From assembly GCF_900110375.1 (NCBI RefSeq), contig NZ_FODN01000009.1:122543-166598 (forward strand): a stretch of 44,056 bases of DNA, given 5' to 3'. The DNA comes from Flavobacterium sinopsychrotolerans. GTDB taxonomy: Bacteria > Bacteroidota > Bacteroidia > Flavobacteriales > Flavobacteriaceae. Under the pieces are notes generated by a model. The model did no database searches. It saw only the letters and a program-made list of their open reading frames with translations, and was not told the origin of the DNA. The translations under genes and the position numbers were made by a program. Shown here piece by piece: positions 34,259-42,109 of this stretch (position 1 is the first letter of the stretch; the number at the start of each line of letters is the position of its first letter).

Positions 34259-35305
34259 ATGAAAAAAATACTAATCACTGGTGGTGCCGGTTTTATTGGA
34301 TCTCACGTCGTACGACTTTTTGTAAAGAAGTATCCGCAGTATCAAATTTTTAATTTGGATGCGCTGACGTATGCGGGGAATTTGGAGAATATAGTTGATA
34401 TAGAAAAGGAACCTAATTACACATTTATTAAGGGTGATATTGTTGATGCTGCGTTTATTGATGCCTTATTCGCGGAGCATCAATTTGACGGGGTATTGCA
34501 TTTGGCTGCTGAATCACATGTGGATCGTTCCATTACGGATCCGTTGTCTTTTGTAAAAACAAATGTTATAGGTACCATGAACCTGTTGAATGCCGCTAAA
34601 ACAATCTGGCAAGGCAATTATGAAGGAAAGCGTTTTTACCACATTAGTACTGATGAGGTTTATGGAAGTTTGGGTGCCGAAGGATTGTTTACGGAGACAA
34701 CGGCCTATGATCCTAACTCTCCTTATTCTGCTTCTAAAGCGAGTTCGGATCACTTTGTTCGGGCCTATGGTGAAACCTACGGTTTGCCTTATGTCCTGAC
34801 GAATTGTTCTAATAATTACGGACCGTATCATTTTCCTGAAAAACTAATTCCGTTGTTTATTAATAATATCATTCAAAACAAACCGTTACCTGTTTATGGT
34901 GATGGGAAATATACCCGCGACTGGCTTTTTGTAGAGGATCATGCTGTTGCGATTGATTTGGTTTTTCATGAAGGTAAAAACCACGATACTTATAATATTG
35001 GTGGTTTTAACGAATGGCAAAACATTGATTTGGTTAAATTATTGTGTACCATAATGGATGCCAAATTGGGAAGAGCTGCAGGAACCTCTGAGCAACTGAT
35101 TGCTTATGTAAAAGACCGTCCAGGACATGATTTGCGTTATGCGATTGATGCAAGCAAGATTAATACAGAGTTGGGATGGAAGCCGTCGGTTACTTTTGAG
35201 CAAGGATTGGAACGAACTGTAAATTGGTATTTGGAAAATCAAAGCTGGTTGAATAATATTACTTCAGGGGAGTATGCTAGTTATTACGAGAAACAGTACA
35301 ATTAG
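34259..35305 (+). CDS. rmlB: dTDP-glucose 4,6-dehydratase
   Basis: Second step of dTDP-L-rhamnose synthesis. 348 residues with [10 protein letters not shown] at 8-17, [23 protein letters not shown] (T/D/E catalytic group) and [15 protein letters not shown] (Y...K). [13 protein letters not shown] and [17 protein letters not shown] complete the family pattern. Also called rfbB. About 550 bases of repeat-containing DNA separate it from rmlA. Confidence 0.96.
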   Translation: MKKILITGGAGFIGSHVVRLFVKKYPQYQIFNLDALTYAGNLENIVDIEKEPNYTFIKGDIVDAAFIDALFAEHQFDGVLHLAAESHVDRSITDPLSFVKTNVIGTMNLLNAAKTIWQGNYEGKRFYHISTDEVYGSLGAEGLFTETTAYDPNSPYSASKASSDHFVRAYGETYGLPYVLTNCSNNYGPYHFPEKLIPLFINNIIQNKPLPVYGDGKYTRDWLFVEDHAVAIDLVFHEGKNHDTYNIGGFNEWQNIDLVKLLCTIMDAKLGRAAGTSEQLIAYVKDRPGHDLRYAIDASKINTELGWKPSVTFEQGLERTVNWYLENQSWLNNITSGEYASYYEKQYN

Positions 35306-35541
35306 TAGAAATTCAAATGTCTGAGGTAGGAAGACAAAGATCGAAAGTTATAGAGGCGAAAGTTAAAGGTCGAAAAATAGTTGTCAATTTTAAGTTCGCG
35401 ATTCCCTAGAATAGCAGAGAGCGAACAACTAATAATGTAAAACTAACTTATCTTAACTATTTAATAAAATCGCTATCGCTAATTTATAAAATTACTACTC
35501 ATGAAATTTTATTGCAAGTAAATAATTAGGGCTTACTAATT

Positions 35542-35567
35542 TTCTTTTTTGCTTGATCAAAAAAGAA
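35542..35567. repeat. CTTGAT-loop hairpin (AT-type arms)
   Basis: Arms TTCTTTTTTG and CAAAAAAGAA, perfect over 10 bases, around CTTGAT. It is followed by ACAAAAAAATCAAG and then body D, unlike the A and B bodies elsewhere. Confidence 0.75.
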
Positions 35568-35598
35568 ACAAAAAAATCAAGTCTTCACTTCCTCGTCG

Positions 35599-35683
35599 GT
35601 CAAATTAGTTTTCGAATACTAAAAGAAAAGAACTCGCTACGCTCAAACAGCTTTTCTTTTTACGTATTCTTCAAACATTTGAC
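35599..35683. repeat. Body D: long inverted repeat
   Basis: Left arm 35599-35630 (GTCAAAT...AATACTAAAAGAAAAG) and right arm 35651-35683 (CTTTTCTTTTTACGTATT...ATTTGAC) are complementary over most of about 32 bases, with a 20-base loop containing CTCGCTACGCTC. Only one copy in this window, but it stands in the same position after a CTTGAT hairpin as bodies A and B. Confidence 0.7.
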
Positions 35684-35852
35684 ACTCGACTGCGTAAGCT
35701 AAGGACAGTAAACCTCGGAAATAACATCAATTTGGTATATAATTGAATACAACCATGCAAAGTCATTTTATATTGCTTTTTTTGGGATAAAAATTACACC
35801 TCGAAGAGACGTATACTATGTATAATACTAACATACGATAACAGAAAATACA

Positions 35853-36722
35853 ATGAAAGGAATTATATTAGCCGGAGGTTCCGGAACCCGTTTGCATCCA
35901 TTAACGCTTGCTATGAGCAAACAAATGATGCCTGTGTATGATAAGCCGATGATTTATTATCCGTTGTCTACTTTGATGATGGCAGGTATAAGCGAAATAT
36001 TGATTATTTCTACGCCTCATGATTTGCCTAATTTCAAAAAATTATTAGGAGATGGAGCGTCGATAGGCTGTCAATTCAGCTATGCGGAACAGGCTATTCC
36101 AAATGGTTTGGCGCAAGCTTTTGTTATTGGTGAAGAATTTATCGGAAAAGACAGTGTGGCATTGGTTTTAGGGGATAATATTTTCTTTGGGGCTAACATG
36201 CATGAATTATTGCAATCCAATACCAATCCGGAAGGCGGAGTCGTGTTTGCGTATCATGTTTCTGATCCAGAGCGCTATGGTGTGGTGGAGTTTGATGCCA
36301 CATTCAAAGCGCTTTCTATTGAAGAAAAACCTTTGGTACCCAAATCCAATTATGCCGTTCCCGGTTTGTATTTTTATGATAATTCGGTGGTAGAAATTGC
36401 CAAGAATATTAAACCGAGTGCCCGCGGTGAGTATGAAATCACCGACGTGAACAAAGTATATCTTGAAAAAGGAGCTTTGAAAGTAGGTATTTTAAGTAGA
36501 GGTACCGCTTGGTTGGACACCGGAACTTTTAACAGCTTAATGCAAGCGGGACAATTTGTTCAGGTTATTGAAGAGCGTCAAGGATTAAAAGTAGGCTGTA
36601 TTGAAGAAATTGCCTGGAGACAAGGTTTCATTAGTGAACAACAATTGAAAGATCTTGCCGAGCCTTTGAAAAAATCAGGGTACGGGGAGTATCTTTTGGG
36701 ACTGTTGAAGCATAAGTTGTAA
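35853..36722 (+). CDS. rmlA: Glucose-1-phosphate thymidylyltransferase
   Basis: First step of dTDP-L-rhamnose synthesis. 289 residues, standard length. [16 protein letters not shown] at 3-18, [19 protein letters not shown] at 23-41, [10 protein letters not shown] (metal site), ERYGVVEFD and [10 protein letters not shown] are all RmlA signatures. Also called rfbA. It is the last of the four rhamnose genes, after a repeat-containing spacer, so it may have its own promoter. Confidence 0.96.
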   Translation: MKGIILAGGSGTRLHPLTLAMSKQMMPVYDKPMIYYPLSTLMMAGISEILIISTPHDLPNFKKLLGDGASIGCQFSYAEQAIPNGLAQAFVIGEEFIGKDSVALVLGDNIFFGANMHELLQSNTNPEGGVVFAYHVSDPERYGVVEFDATFKALSIEEKPLVPKSNYAVPGLYFYDNSVVEIAKNIKPSARGEYEITDVNKVYLEKGALKVGILSRGTAWLDTGTFNSLMQAGQFVQVIEERQGLKVGCIEEIAWRQGFISEQQLKDLAEPLKKSGYGEYLLGLLKHKL

Positions 36723-36730
36723 GTTAATTG

Positions 36731-36819
<89 letters not shown>

Positions 36820-36840
36820 AGCATAGACATAGTTTAAAAC

Positions 36841-37794
36841 ATGACATATTTTGCATTAATTATTTTATTGGTTGGTATTGAACTTCTTTATTTTAAAATA
36901 GCGGATACCTACAATATCATTGATAAACCGAATAGTAGATCATCCCATACTTCTATTACATTAAGAGGTGGCGGCATTATTTTTCCAATAGCCATAAGTA
37001 TTGCTTTTTTACTGGGCTATGTTTCTTGGGCTGTTACGCTTGCTGTAGTATTAGTGGCTGTAGTAAGTTTTATTGATGATATCAAACCGCTTTCTCAGTT
37101 ACCTCGTTTTATTTCACATGTCATAGCTGTGGGCCTGGTTTTTTATGAGTTGCATTTGTTTTATGAACCTTTGTGGTTGCTTCCGGTTGTGTTTGTACTC
37201 CTTATAGGTTGGGTGAATGCCTTTAATTTTATGGATGGTATCAATGGGATAACCGTTTTGTACGCTTTAGCAGCCATAGCTACTTTTTCTTTTTTGCCAA
37301 TCAACAAAGCCAGCTTGCCATTACTGATTACTATGGGATTGTCTTGTTTGGCTTTTGGGATATTTAATGTTCGAAAAAAAGCTAAAACCTTTGCAGGGGA
37401 TGTTGGGAGCATTAGTATGGCACTTTTTTTGGGCTATTTTATGATAAAGACTATTATTGATTCAGGGCAACTCGGGTATATTCTTTTCTTTTCGGTTTAT
37501 GGAATTGATGCTATTATCACCATTATCAATAGATTGCTTAAAAAAGAAAATATATTTCAGCCACACCGCTCTCATTTGTACCAATATCTGGCCAATGAAA
37601 TGGGCTATTCCCATATTCTAGTTGCCTTTATTTATGCAGGATTTCAATTGGGTATAAACGGATTGGTTATTTATATGGATGCCAATGGGGACTTGACCCT
37701 GCTTTTTATCGGCGGATTTTTACTGCTACTGACCTTAATTTATTTACTTGTTCGAAATTTTGTTACTCGTAAAATGGTTCTCGGGAATTCTTAA
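36841..37794 (+). CDS. WecA/WbpL-like polytopic phosphoglycosyl transferase (MraY family)
   Basis: An inner-membrane enzyme that transfers a HexNAc-1-phosphate to undecaprenyl phosphate and so starts repeat-unit synthesis. 317 residues with about 10-11 helices. Family motifs are SSHTSITLRGGG near residue 34, VSFIDDIKPLSQLPRF (DDxxP-like metal site) near 76-91, NAFNFMDGINGI (about 129-140) and FAGDVGSISMALFLG. Closest in style to WbpL-type enzymes, which use UDP-FucNAc or UDP-QuiNAc; the reductase at 30780-31673 could provide that donor. A monotopic initiator follows 48 bases later. Confidence 0.88.
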   Translation: MTYFALIILLVGIELLYFKIADTYNIIDKPNSRSSHTSITLRGGGIIFPIAISIAFLLGYVSWAVTLAVVLVAVVSFIDDIKPLSQLPRFISHVIAVGLVFYELHLFYEPLWLLPVVFVLLIGWVNAFNFMDGINGITVLYALAAIATFSFLPINKASLPLLITMGLSCLAFGIFNVRKKAKTFAGDVGSISMALFLGYFMIKTIIDSGQLGYILFFSVYGIDAIITIINRLLKKENIFQPHRSHLYQYLANEMGYSHILVAFIYAGFQLGINGLVIYMDANGDLTLLFIGGFLLLLTLIYLLVRNFVTRKMVLGNS

Positions 37795-37842
37795 TCCGTT
37801 TTTTGCTTCTATTTTTATCCCGAATACAATACTTCGAAAGGT

Positions 37843-38418
37843 ATGACAAAACGTTTTTTTGATATTGTTTTCTCCCTCTTCACACTTCTCTTATTTTTTT
37901 GGGTTCTATTGATTTCTTGGTTGCTGGCCGTTATTGATACGCAAACGAATGGCATATTCACCCAAGAGCGTATTGGTCGACATGGTGTACCATTTAAAAT
38001 ATATAAACTGCGTACGATTCGGACCGAATCCCAGTCCGATAAAAAGTATATTTCGAGAATAGGCCAGTTCCTGCGACGCTTTAAATTGGATGAACTGCCT
38101 CAGTTCTTTACTGTTCTCAAAGGAGAAATGAGTATTGTGGGGCCAAGACCCGATTTACCGGGTTATTATGATTTGTTAACCGGTGAAAATCGTAAAATAC
38201 TAGAATTGAAGCCAGGATTAACCTGTTTAGCTTCCATAAAATATAATAAAGAGGAGTTCTTGTTGCAGAAGCAGGAGTCGCCTTTGGTTTATAATGACAG
38301 TATTATTTTCCCGGATAAAGTACGACTGAATCTCGCGTATTATTACCATCGAAGTTTTTGGGGAGATTTAGTAGTTATCTGGAATACTGTGTGGGTTGTT
38401 TTTTTTCGAGGGAAATAG
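37843..38418 (+). CDS. PglC-like monotopic phosphoglycosyl transferase
   Basis: 191 residues. One N-terminal re-entrant or membrane helix (DIVFSLFTLLLFFWVLLISW) is followed by the conserved catalytic domain: FTQERIGRHGVPFKIYKLRT in parts, KLDELPQFFTVLKGEMSIVGPRPDLPGY (given in part as LDELPQF and VGPRPDLPGYY) and LKPGLTCLASIKYN. The DE pair in LDELPQ is the catalytic dyad. In Bacteroidota this gene usually precedes PglD-, PglE- and PglF-like genes that make UDP-diNAcBac-type donors; here PglE and PglF follow after a repeat island but no PglD is found. Confidence 0.88.
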   Translation: MTKRFFDIVFSLFTLLLFFWVLLISWLLAVIDTQTNGIFTQERIGRHGVPFKIYKLRTIRTESQSDKKYISRIGQFLRRFKLDELPQFFTVLKGEMSIVGPRPDLPGYYDLLTGENRKILELKPGLTCLASIKYNKEEFLLQKQESPLVYNDSIIFPDKVRLNLAYYYHRSFWGDLVVIWNTVWVVFFRGK

Positions 38419-38460
38419 ATTGATGAAAAGAGTTTTGGGTTTTAGTTAGCTAATAGTAGG

Positions 38461-38602
38461 TTTGAAATTTTCGTTTTGTCCTAGTTCTAAAAGGAGTTCA
38501 AAATTCAGGGCTTGATGTTGTTTTGAGACTATATAGACACTTTGAAGTTTGCTACCAATGACTTTTTATTGAAAGTATAAAATTAAGGGGTACTAATTTT
38601 TT
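38461..38602. repeat. Family E repeat, copy 2
   Basis: TTTGAAATTTTCGTTTTG through GAGACTATATAGACACTTTG and TTGCTACCAATGAC to AATTAAGGGGTACTAATTTT; same block order as 765-899 and 39021-39155. Confidence 0.65.
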
Positions 38603-38794
38603 TGTCTTGATTACTCACGAGTTAATACTTTTTTGTGGTTCGTGAATCTTCGTTTTGTTTTGATAAAAATAGAAACAAAAAATGTTTTACGGGTTAAATG
38701 TTTGTTTATTGGGACTATATAGTATTACTCAAGAACAATCTTTTCTTTTAGCTCACTTAACTTTTATTATAAGTGGTGTTCGCTGAATCTTCGA

Positions 38795-38810
38795 TTTGTC
38801 TTGATACAAA
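38795..38810. repeat. CTTGAT-loop hairpin with compensatory arm change
   Basis: TTTGT, loop CTTGAT, ACAAA. Relative to the copies at 948 and 1285 (TTTGC/GCAAA) both arms have changed so that pairing is kept. It leads directly into family A copy 5. Confidence 0.7.
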
Positions 38811-38822
38811 AGAAACAAAAGA

Positions 38823-38963
38823 TCAAGCCTGAAAATAAAAAGCTTAAAAACTACCTCAAAGTACCGCTGCGCAGCCCGAGCCGTTCGTCCTTCGTCCTCA
38901 ACTCGCGGACTGCTGCCACTTTACTTTCTCGTTGTTTTTTATGCTTTTTATTTAAGGGCGGGA
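38823..38963 (+). repeat. Family A repeat body, copy 5
   Basis: TCAAGCCTGAAAA to TTTAAGGGCGGG with the short leader, as in copy 2; the centre reads GTACCGCTGCGCAGCCCGAG. Same orientation as the copies near the start of the window. Confidence 0.8.
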
Positions 38964-39020
38964 GAGGAGTTTTCAGTTATGGGTTCTAGGTTTTTGGTAT
39001 TGGGTTTTATTGAGGAGGCT

Positions 39021-39155
39021 TGTAATTTTCGTTTTGCACCAGTCCTAAAGGGAGTTGAAAATTTAGCGTTTGATGTTGTTTCGAGACTATATAGAGACTT
39101 TGAAGTGTGCTACCAATGACTTTTTATTTAAAGTAAAAATTAAGGTTTACTCATT
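39021..39155. repeat. Family E repeat, copy 3
   Basis: GTAATTTTCGTTTTGCACC through GAAAATTTAGCGTTTGATG, GAGACTATATAGAGACTTTG and GTGCTACCAATGAC to AAATTAAGGTTTACTC. It shares GACTATATAGA and CTACCAATGACTTTTTATT with copy 2, so these two are the closest pair. Confidence 0.65.
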
Positions 39156-39280
39156 TTCTTTTTTAGCTCATTTGACTTTTATTTTATTTGGTATTCGCTG
39201 AATCTTCGATTTGTCTTGATCAAAAAAGAAACAAAAAAATATTCACGGGTTGTTATTGTTTTTTTTGTATTCATGAATCT

Positions 39281-39577
39281 TCGATTTCAAAAGAAACAAA
39301 AAATATTCATGGGTTGACTTTATGTTTATTGATACTACTACTTTATATGAAGAACAATCTTTTCTTTTGCCTTGATGCAAAAGAAACAAAAGATCAAGCC
39401 TGAATAGTTTTATCCCAAAAATCATCGGACGTATTTTTCTATCGCAACCCCAGCCGCTCGTGTTTCACACTCAACTCGGGGGTTGCTCCCCTCTGCCAAC
39501 GCTTAAATCCTTACCGTGATTTTTTGAGATAAAACTATAAGGGCGGTGTGAAGAGTATTTAGATCAACGTTTATTGG
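39281..39577 (+). repeat. Body B composite repeat, copy 1
   Basis: 297 bases that return with only a handful of differences at 39741-40037 (offset 460). It contains a CTTGAT hairpin with arms TTCTTTTGC/GCAAAAGAA (39362-39385), then body B: terminal inverted arms ATAGTTTTATC and GATAAAACTAT extended by AAAAATCA / TGATTTTTT, an internal GCAACCCC / GGGGTTGC stem, and the AAGGGCGG end also seen on body A. Confidence 0.85.
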
Positions 39578-39622
39578 TATTATTATTATTATTATCATTA
39601 TTATTATTATTATTATTATTTC
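39578..39622. repeat. TAT trinucleotide run
   Basis: About 44 bases of TAT/ATT repeats with one CAT interruption, directly after the first body B unit. The second unit lacks it, so it was gained by one copy or lost from the other. Confidence 0.75.
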
Positions 39623-39740
39623 TGAGGAAGAATCTTTACTTTTTTAGCTCACTTAAGTTTTATTATAAGTGGTGTTTGTAGAATCTTTTCTTTTGCCTTG
39701 ATTATTCACAAGTTAATGCTTTTTTGGAGTTCGTGAATCT

Positions 39741-40037
39741 TCGATTTAAAAAGAAACAAAAAATATTCATGGGTTGACTTTATGTTTATTGATACTACTA
39801 CTTTATATGAAGAACAATCTTTTCTTTTGCCTTGATGCAAAAGAAACAAAAGATCAAGCCTGAATAGTTTTATCCCAAAAATCATCGGACGTATTTTTCT
39901 ATCGCAACCCCAGCCGCTCGTGTTTCACACTCGACTCGGGGGTTGCTCCCCTCTGCCAACGCTTAAATCCTTACCGTAATTTTTTGGGATAAAACTATAA
40001 GGGCGGTGTGAAGAGTATTTAGATGAACGTTTATTGG
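39741..40037 (+). repeat. Body B composite repeat, copy 2
   Basis: Same 297-base unit as 39281-39577. Differences visible by eye include TTTCAA/TTTAAA near the start, CTCAACTC/CTCGACTC, CCGTGATTTTTTGAG/CCGTAATTTTTTGGG and AGATCAAC/AGATGAAC. Here GGGATAAAACTAT makes the terminal arm match the left TATCCCAAAA exactly, so pairing is kept or improved. Confidence 0.85.
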
Positions 40038-40157
40038 TTTTATGGATATTGGGTTTGAAATTTTCGTTTACATCAATCGAAAAGGGAGTCGAAAAATCAG
40101 AACGTGATGCTGTCTCTCGACGGTGCTCAAGATTACAGCTCTGTAGCGGATTAAATA

Positions 40158-40181
40158 GTTCTCGGTACATTTTTATAAAAT
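40158..40181. repeat. Family C repeat remnant
   Basis: GTTCTCGGTACATTTTTATAAAA without the GTCGCTGTCGC loop and second arm; like 34201-34238, a collapsed form. Low-complexity similarity cannot be wholly excluded. Confidence 0.45.
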
Positions 40182-40384
40182 GGAAACAGGTAATTTAGAA
40201 CAACAGTTGAAAAGCGTTTTTTAGTTTTAGGCTTCATTGAGCAGGGAGTTGTGCTGAATTGTTTTTATTAACTTTTTTTATTTATCTTGAGTTAACTGCG
40301 GTCTCCGTTCCTATAAATTTTTAACTTTAAAAAATATATTCCAATCGTACTCGTTATGAGTAGGAACAACTCTTTATTTTGAAG

Positions 40385-41521
40385 ATGCAAAAAAACAAAA
40401 TTTGGCTTTCACCTCCTCATATGGGAGGAAACGAACAACAATACATCCAAGAGGCCTTTGACACCAACTGGATTGCTCCGATAGGACCCAATATTGATTT
40501 TTTTGAACAAAGTTTGGAGCATTATCTGGGTTCGGGGTATGTTGCCGCATTGAACTCGGGTACCGCGGCCATTCATTTGGGATTGATTCTTTTAGGGGTT
40601 CAGTCAGGTGATACTGTACTTTGTCAGAGTATGACCTTTTCAGCTTCAGCCAATCCTATTTTGTATCAAGGGGCAATCCCTGTTTTTATTGACAGTGAAG
40701 CCGAAACCTGGAATTTATGCCCTATTGCCCTTGAAGAAGCTATCATTGACCAAATAAAAAAGGGAAAAAAACCCAAAGCGATTATTGCCGTTCATTTGTA
40801 TGGGATCCCTTACAACATTGATGCCATTCGAGTCCTTGCCGATATTTATGGAATTCCAATTTTGGAAGATAGCGCTGAGGCACTAGGGAGTAGTTATAAA
40901 GGACAAAAATGTGGCACTTTTGGGGATATCGGAATATTCTCTTTTAATGGCAGTAAAATTATAACTACCTCGGGAGGAGGCGCTATTGTGACAAATTCCG
41001 CGGCCTTAAAGAAGAAAGCTATTTTCTATGCCACGCAATCCAAGGAGGATGCGATTCATTATGAGCACAGTAAGATCGGATATACGTACAGAATGAGCAA
41101 TGTATGTGCCGGTATCGGTCGGGGACAAATGGAAGTACTGGAAAAACATTTGGAATCAAGAAGGCGGATCCATCAATTTTATGCCGTGTTTTTTGAAGGT
41201 ATCGCCGGAATTACCGTGCATGCTGTACCTGATGACCGCTATTTTTCTAATTATTGGTTGACTGCCATTTTAATAGATCCCATTAATCCTTATCAAATGA
41301 CAAGGGATCAAGTGATGCATGCGCTTACCGAGGAAGACATTGAATCTCGTCCCCTTTGGAAACCGATGCATTTGCAACCTCTTTTTAAGGAAAATGCCTA
41401 TTACGGTCATGCTGTAGCCGCAACTTTATTTGAGCAAGGGCTTTGTTTGCCGTCGGGTTCAAATCTTAGCGATGAAGCACTAAATAGGATTAAAGGGGTC
41501 TTCTTGCAATTAATGGGCTGA
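40385..41521 (+). CDS. PglE-like UDP-4-keto-sugar aminotransferase
   Basis: A DegT/DnrJ/EryC1/StrS aminotransferase of 378 residues that aminates C4 of UDP-4-keto-6-deoxy-GlcNAc. IWLSPPHMGGNEQQYIQEAF at the N-terminus, LNSGTAAIHLGL, LEDSAEALGSSYKG (PLP-ring aspartate) and FSFNGSKIITTSGGGAI (Schiff-base lysine in NGSK) are specific for the PglE/PseC-like group; the SPPHMGG start fits PglE and related proteins. The frame opens at TTG 40379, but ATG 40385 is preferred. A PglF-like dehydratase follows. The PglD acetyltransferase expected beside it is absent. Confidence 0.87.
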   Translation: MQKNKIWLSPPHMGGNEQQYIQEAFDTNWIAPIGPNIDFFEQSLEHYLGSGYVAALNSGTAAIHLGLILLGVQSGDTVLCQSMTFSASANPILYQGAIPVFIDSEAETWNLCPIALEEAIIDQIKKGKKPKAIIAVHLYGIPYNIDAIRVLADIYGIPILEDSAEALGSSYKGQKCGTFGDIGIFSFNGSKIITTSGGGAIVTNSAALKKKAIFYATQSKEDAIHYEHSKIGYTYRMSNVCAGIGRGQMEVLEKHLESRRRIHQFYAVFFEGIAGITVHAVPDDRYFSNYWLTAILIDPINPYQMTRDQVMHALTEEDIESRPLWKPMHLQPLFKENAYYGHAVAATLFEQGLCLPSGSNLSDEALNRIKGVFLQLMG

Positions 41522-41666
41522 GGATAAACCAAGAAGCCTCTCTTTTTGAAGAAGCGGTGTTTTAAAACAATATCATCCGTACCCGAAGCCCGGTTGTGTT
41601 TTGTTCTAGTCGTTATAAAAACCGAAATGTAATGCATAAACCTGTTATTTTAACATCAATTATTTG

Positions 41667-41674
41667 TAGTTTTG
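41667..41674 (+). promoter_or_regulatory. Possible -7 box (TAGTTTTG) before the PglF-like gene
   Basis: Matches TAnnTTTG, 37 bases before the TTG start of the dehydratase gene, in a 190-base spacer that would suit a promoter. No TTG-type -33 element is visible at normal spacing. Confidence 0.33.
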
Positions 41675-41710
41675 TTACCATAACAAAGAATAATTTTAAA
41701 GCTATATCAA

Positions 41711-42109
41711 TTGGATAGAAATAATAATACGAATCTGGATGGGTTTGTTTCAAAATATTTTTCGAGAGCTAATCTGCGATTTAATATTCATAACCTTAGT
41801 TATCTGCCCCGTTGGATCATCGTGATGATGGATGTGACCGTCTTGATTGTTGCTTTCTTTTTTACCTATCTGATCTTCAGAGGAACTGGTCTGGATTATA
41901 TTATTACGCCTCATCGTTTTCTTTTTATAAGTTCTTTTTTTGGCGTTAATATTTTCTTCTTTTGGATTTTTAGAACGTATTCCGGAATTATCAGGCACTC
42001 TTCGTACATTGATGCAGTCAAACTTTTGTTTTCACAAATGGCTGTTTTGGTGCTGTTTCTTTTTTTAATTTTGCCTATGAATTGCTGTTTGGTGCTAAAG
42101 CCTTTTTGA
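41711..42109 (+). pseudogene. N-terminal part of PglF/WbpM-like dehydratase, split by frameshift
   Basis: 132 codons that encode the N-terminal membrane domain of the FlaA1/CapD/PglF family: NIHNLSYLPRWIIVMMDVTV, then helices around ATLIVAFFFTYLIF-type and FFGVNIFFFWIFRTYSGIIRHSSYID segments. After VLFLFLIL the frame leaves the family pattern (PMNCCLVLKPF) and stops. The family sequence continues in the -1 frame (NFAYELLFGAKAF...). The start is TTG 41711; the frame has a stop at 41681-41683 and no ATG before the conserved N-terminus, so this start is close to forced. See 42082-43677 for the remainder and 42061-42067 for the junction. Confidence 0.85.
42061..42067 (+). other. T TTT TTA heptamer at the frame junction
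   Basis: In the frame of the upstream part the codons read CTT TTT TTA, placing T TTT TTA exactly as an X XXY YYZ -1 slippery site. A -1 slip there continues as AAT TTT GCC TAT GAA, which is the frame of the downstream part, and gives one 655-residue protein, normal for this family. The same T7 run is also a natural place for a one-base deletion. Downstream only weak hairpins (AAAGC with GCTTT, about 20 bases later) are visible. Confidence 0.7.

Larger units (their letters stand above)
35306..35852. other. Gap between rmlB and rmlA with repeat modules
   Basis: 547 bases without a gene. It contains a divergent family C element (about 35457-35500), a CTTGAT-loop hairpin (35542-35567) and a third type of hairpin body (35599-35683) with a G+C-richer tail to about 35715. 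The 135 bases before rmlA are unique; I see no clear promoter there. Confidence 0.7.
38419..40384. other. Third gene-free repeat island, between the PglC-like and PglE-like genes
   Basis: Nearly 2 kb without a credible gene. In order: family E copy (38461-38602), partial head, CACTTA/TAAGTG module and CTTGAT hairpin (38795), family A body (38823-38963), GGGTTCTAGG stretch and family E copy (39021-39155), head modules, two near-identical 297-base units with body B (39281-39577 and 39741-40037) separated by a TTA run, a partial family E copy (40052-40130), a collapsed family C (40158-40181) and 200 unique bases before the aminotransferase gene. ORFs at 38801-38989, 39188-39403 and 39925-40170 are repeat translations. 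Confidence 0.8.

Noticed and set aside
39281..40037. Insertion sequence
   Set aside because: Direct and inverted repeats are present but there is no transposase ORF or recognisable remnant in or near the island; a non-autonomous element is the most that can be said.
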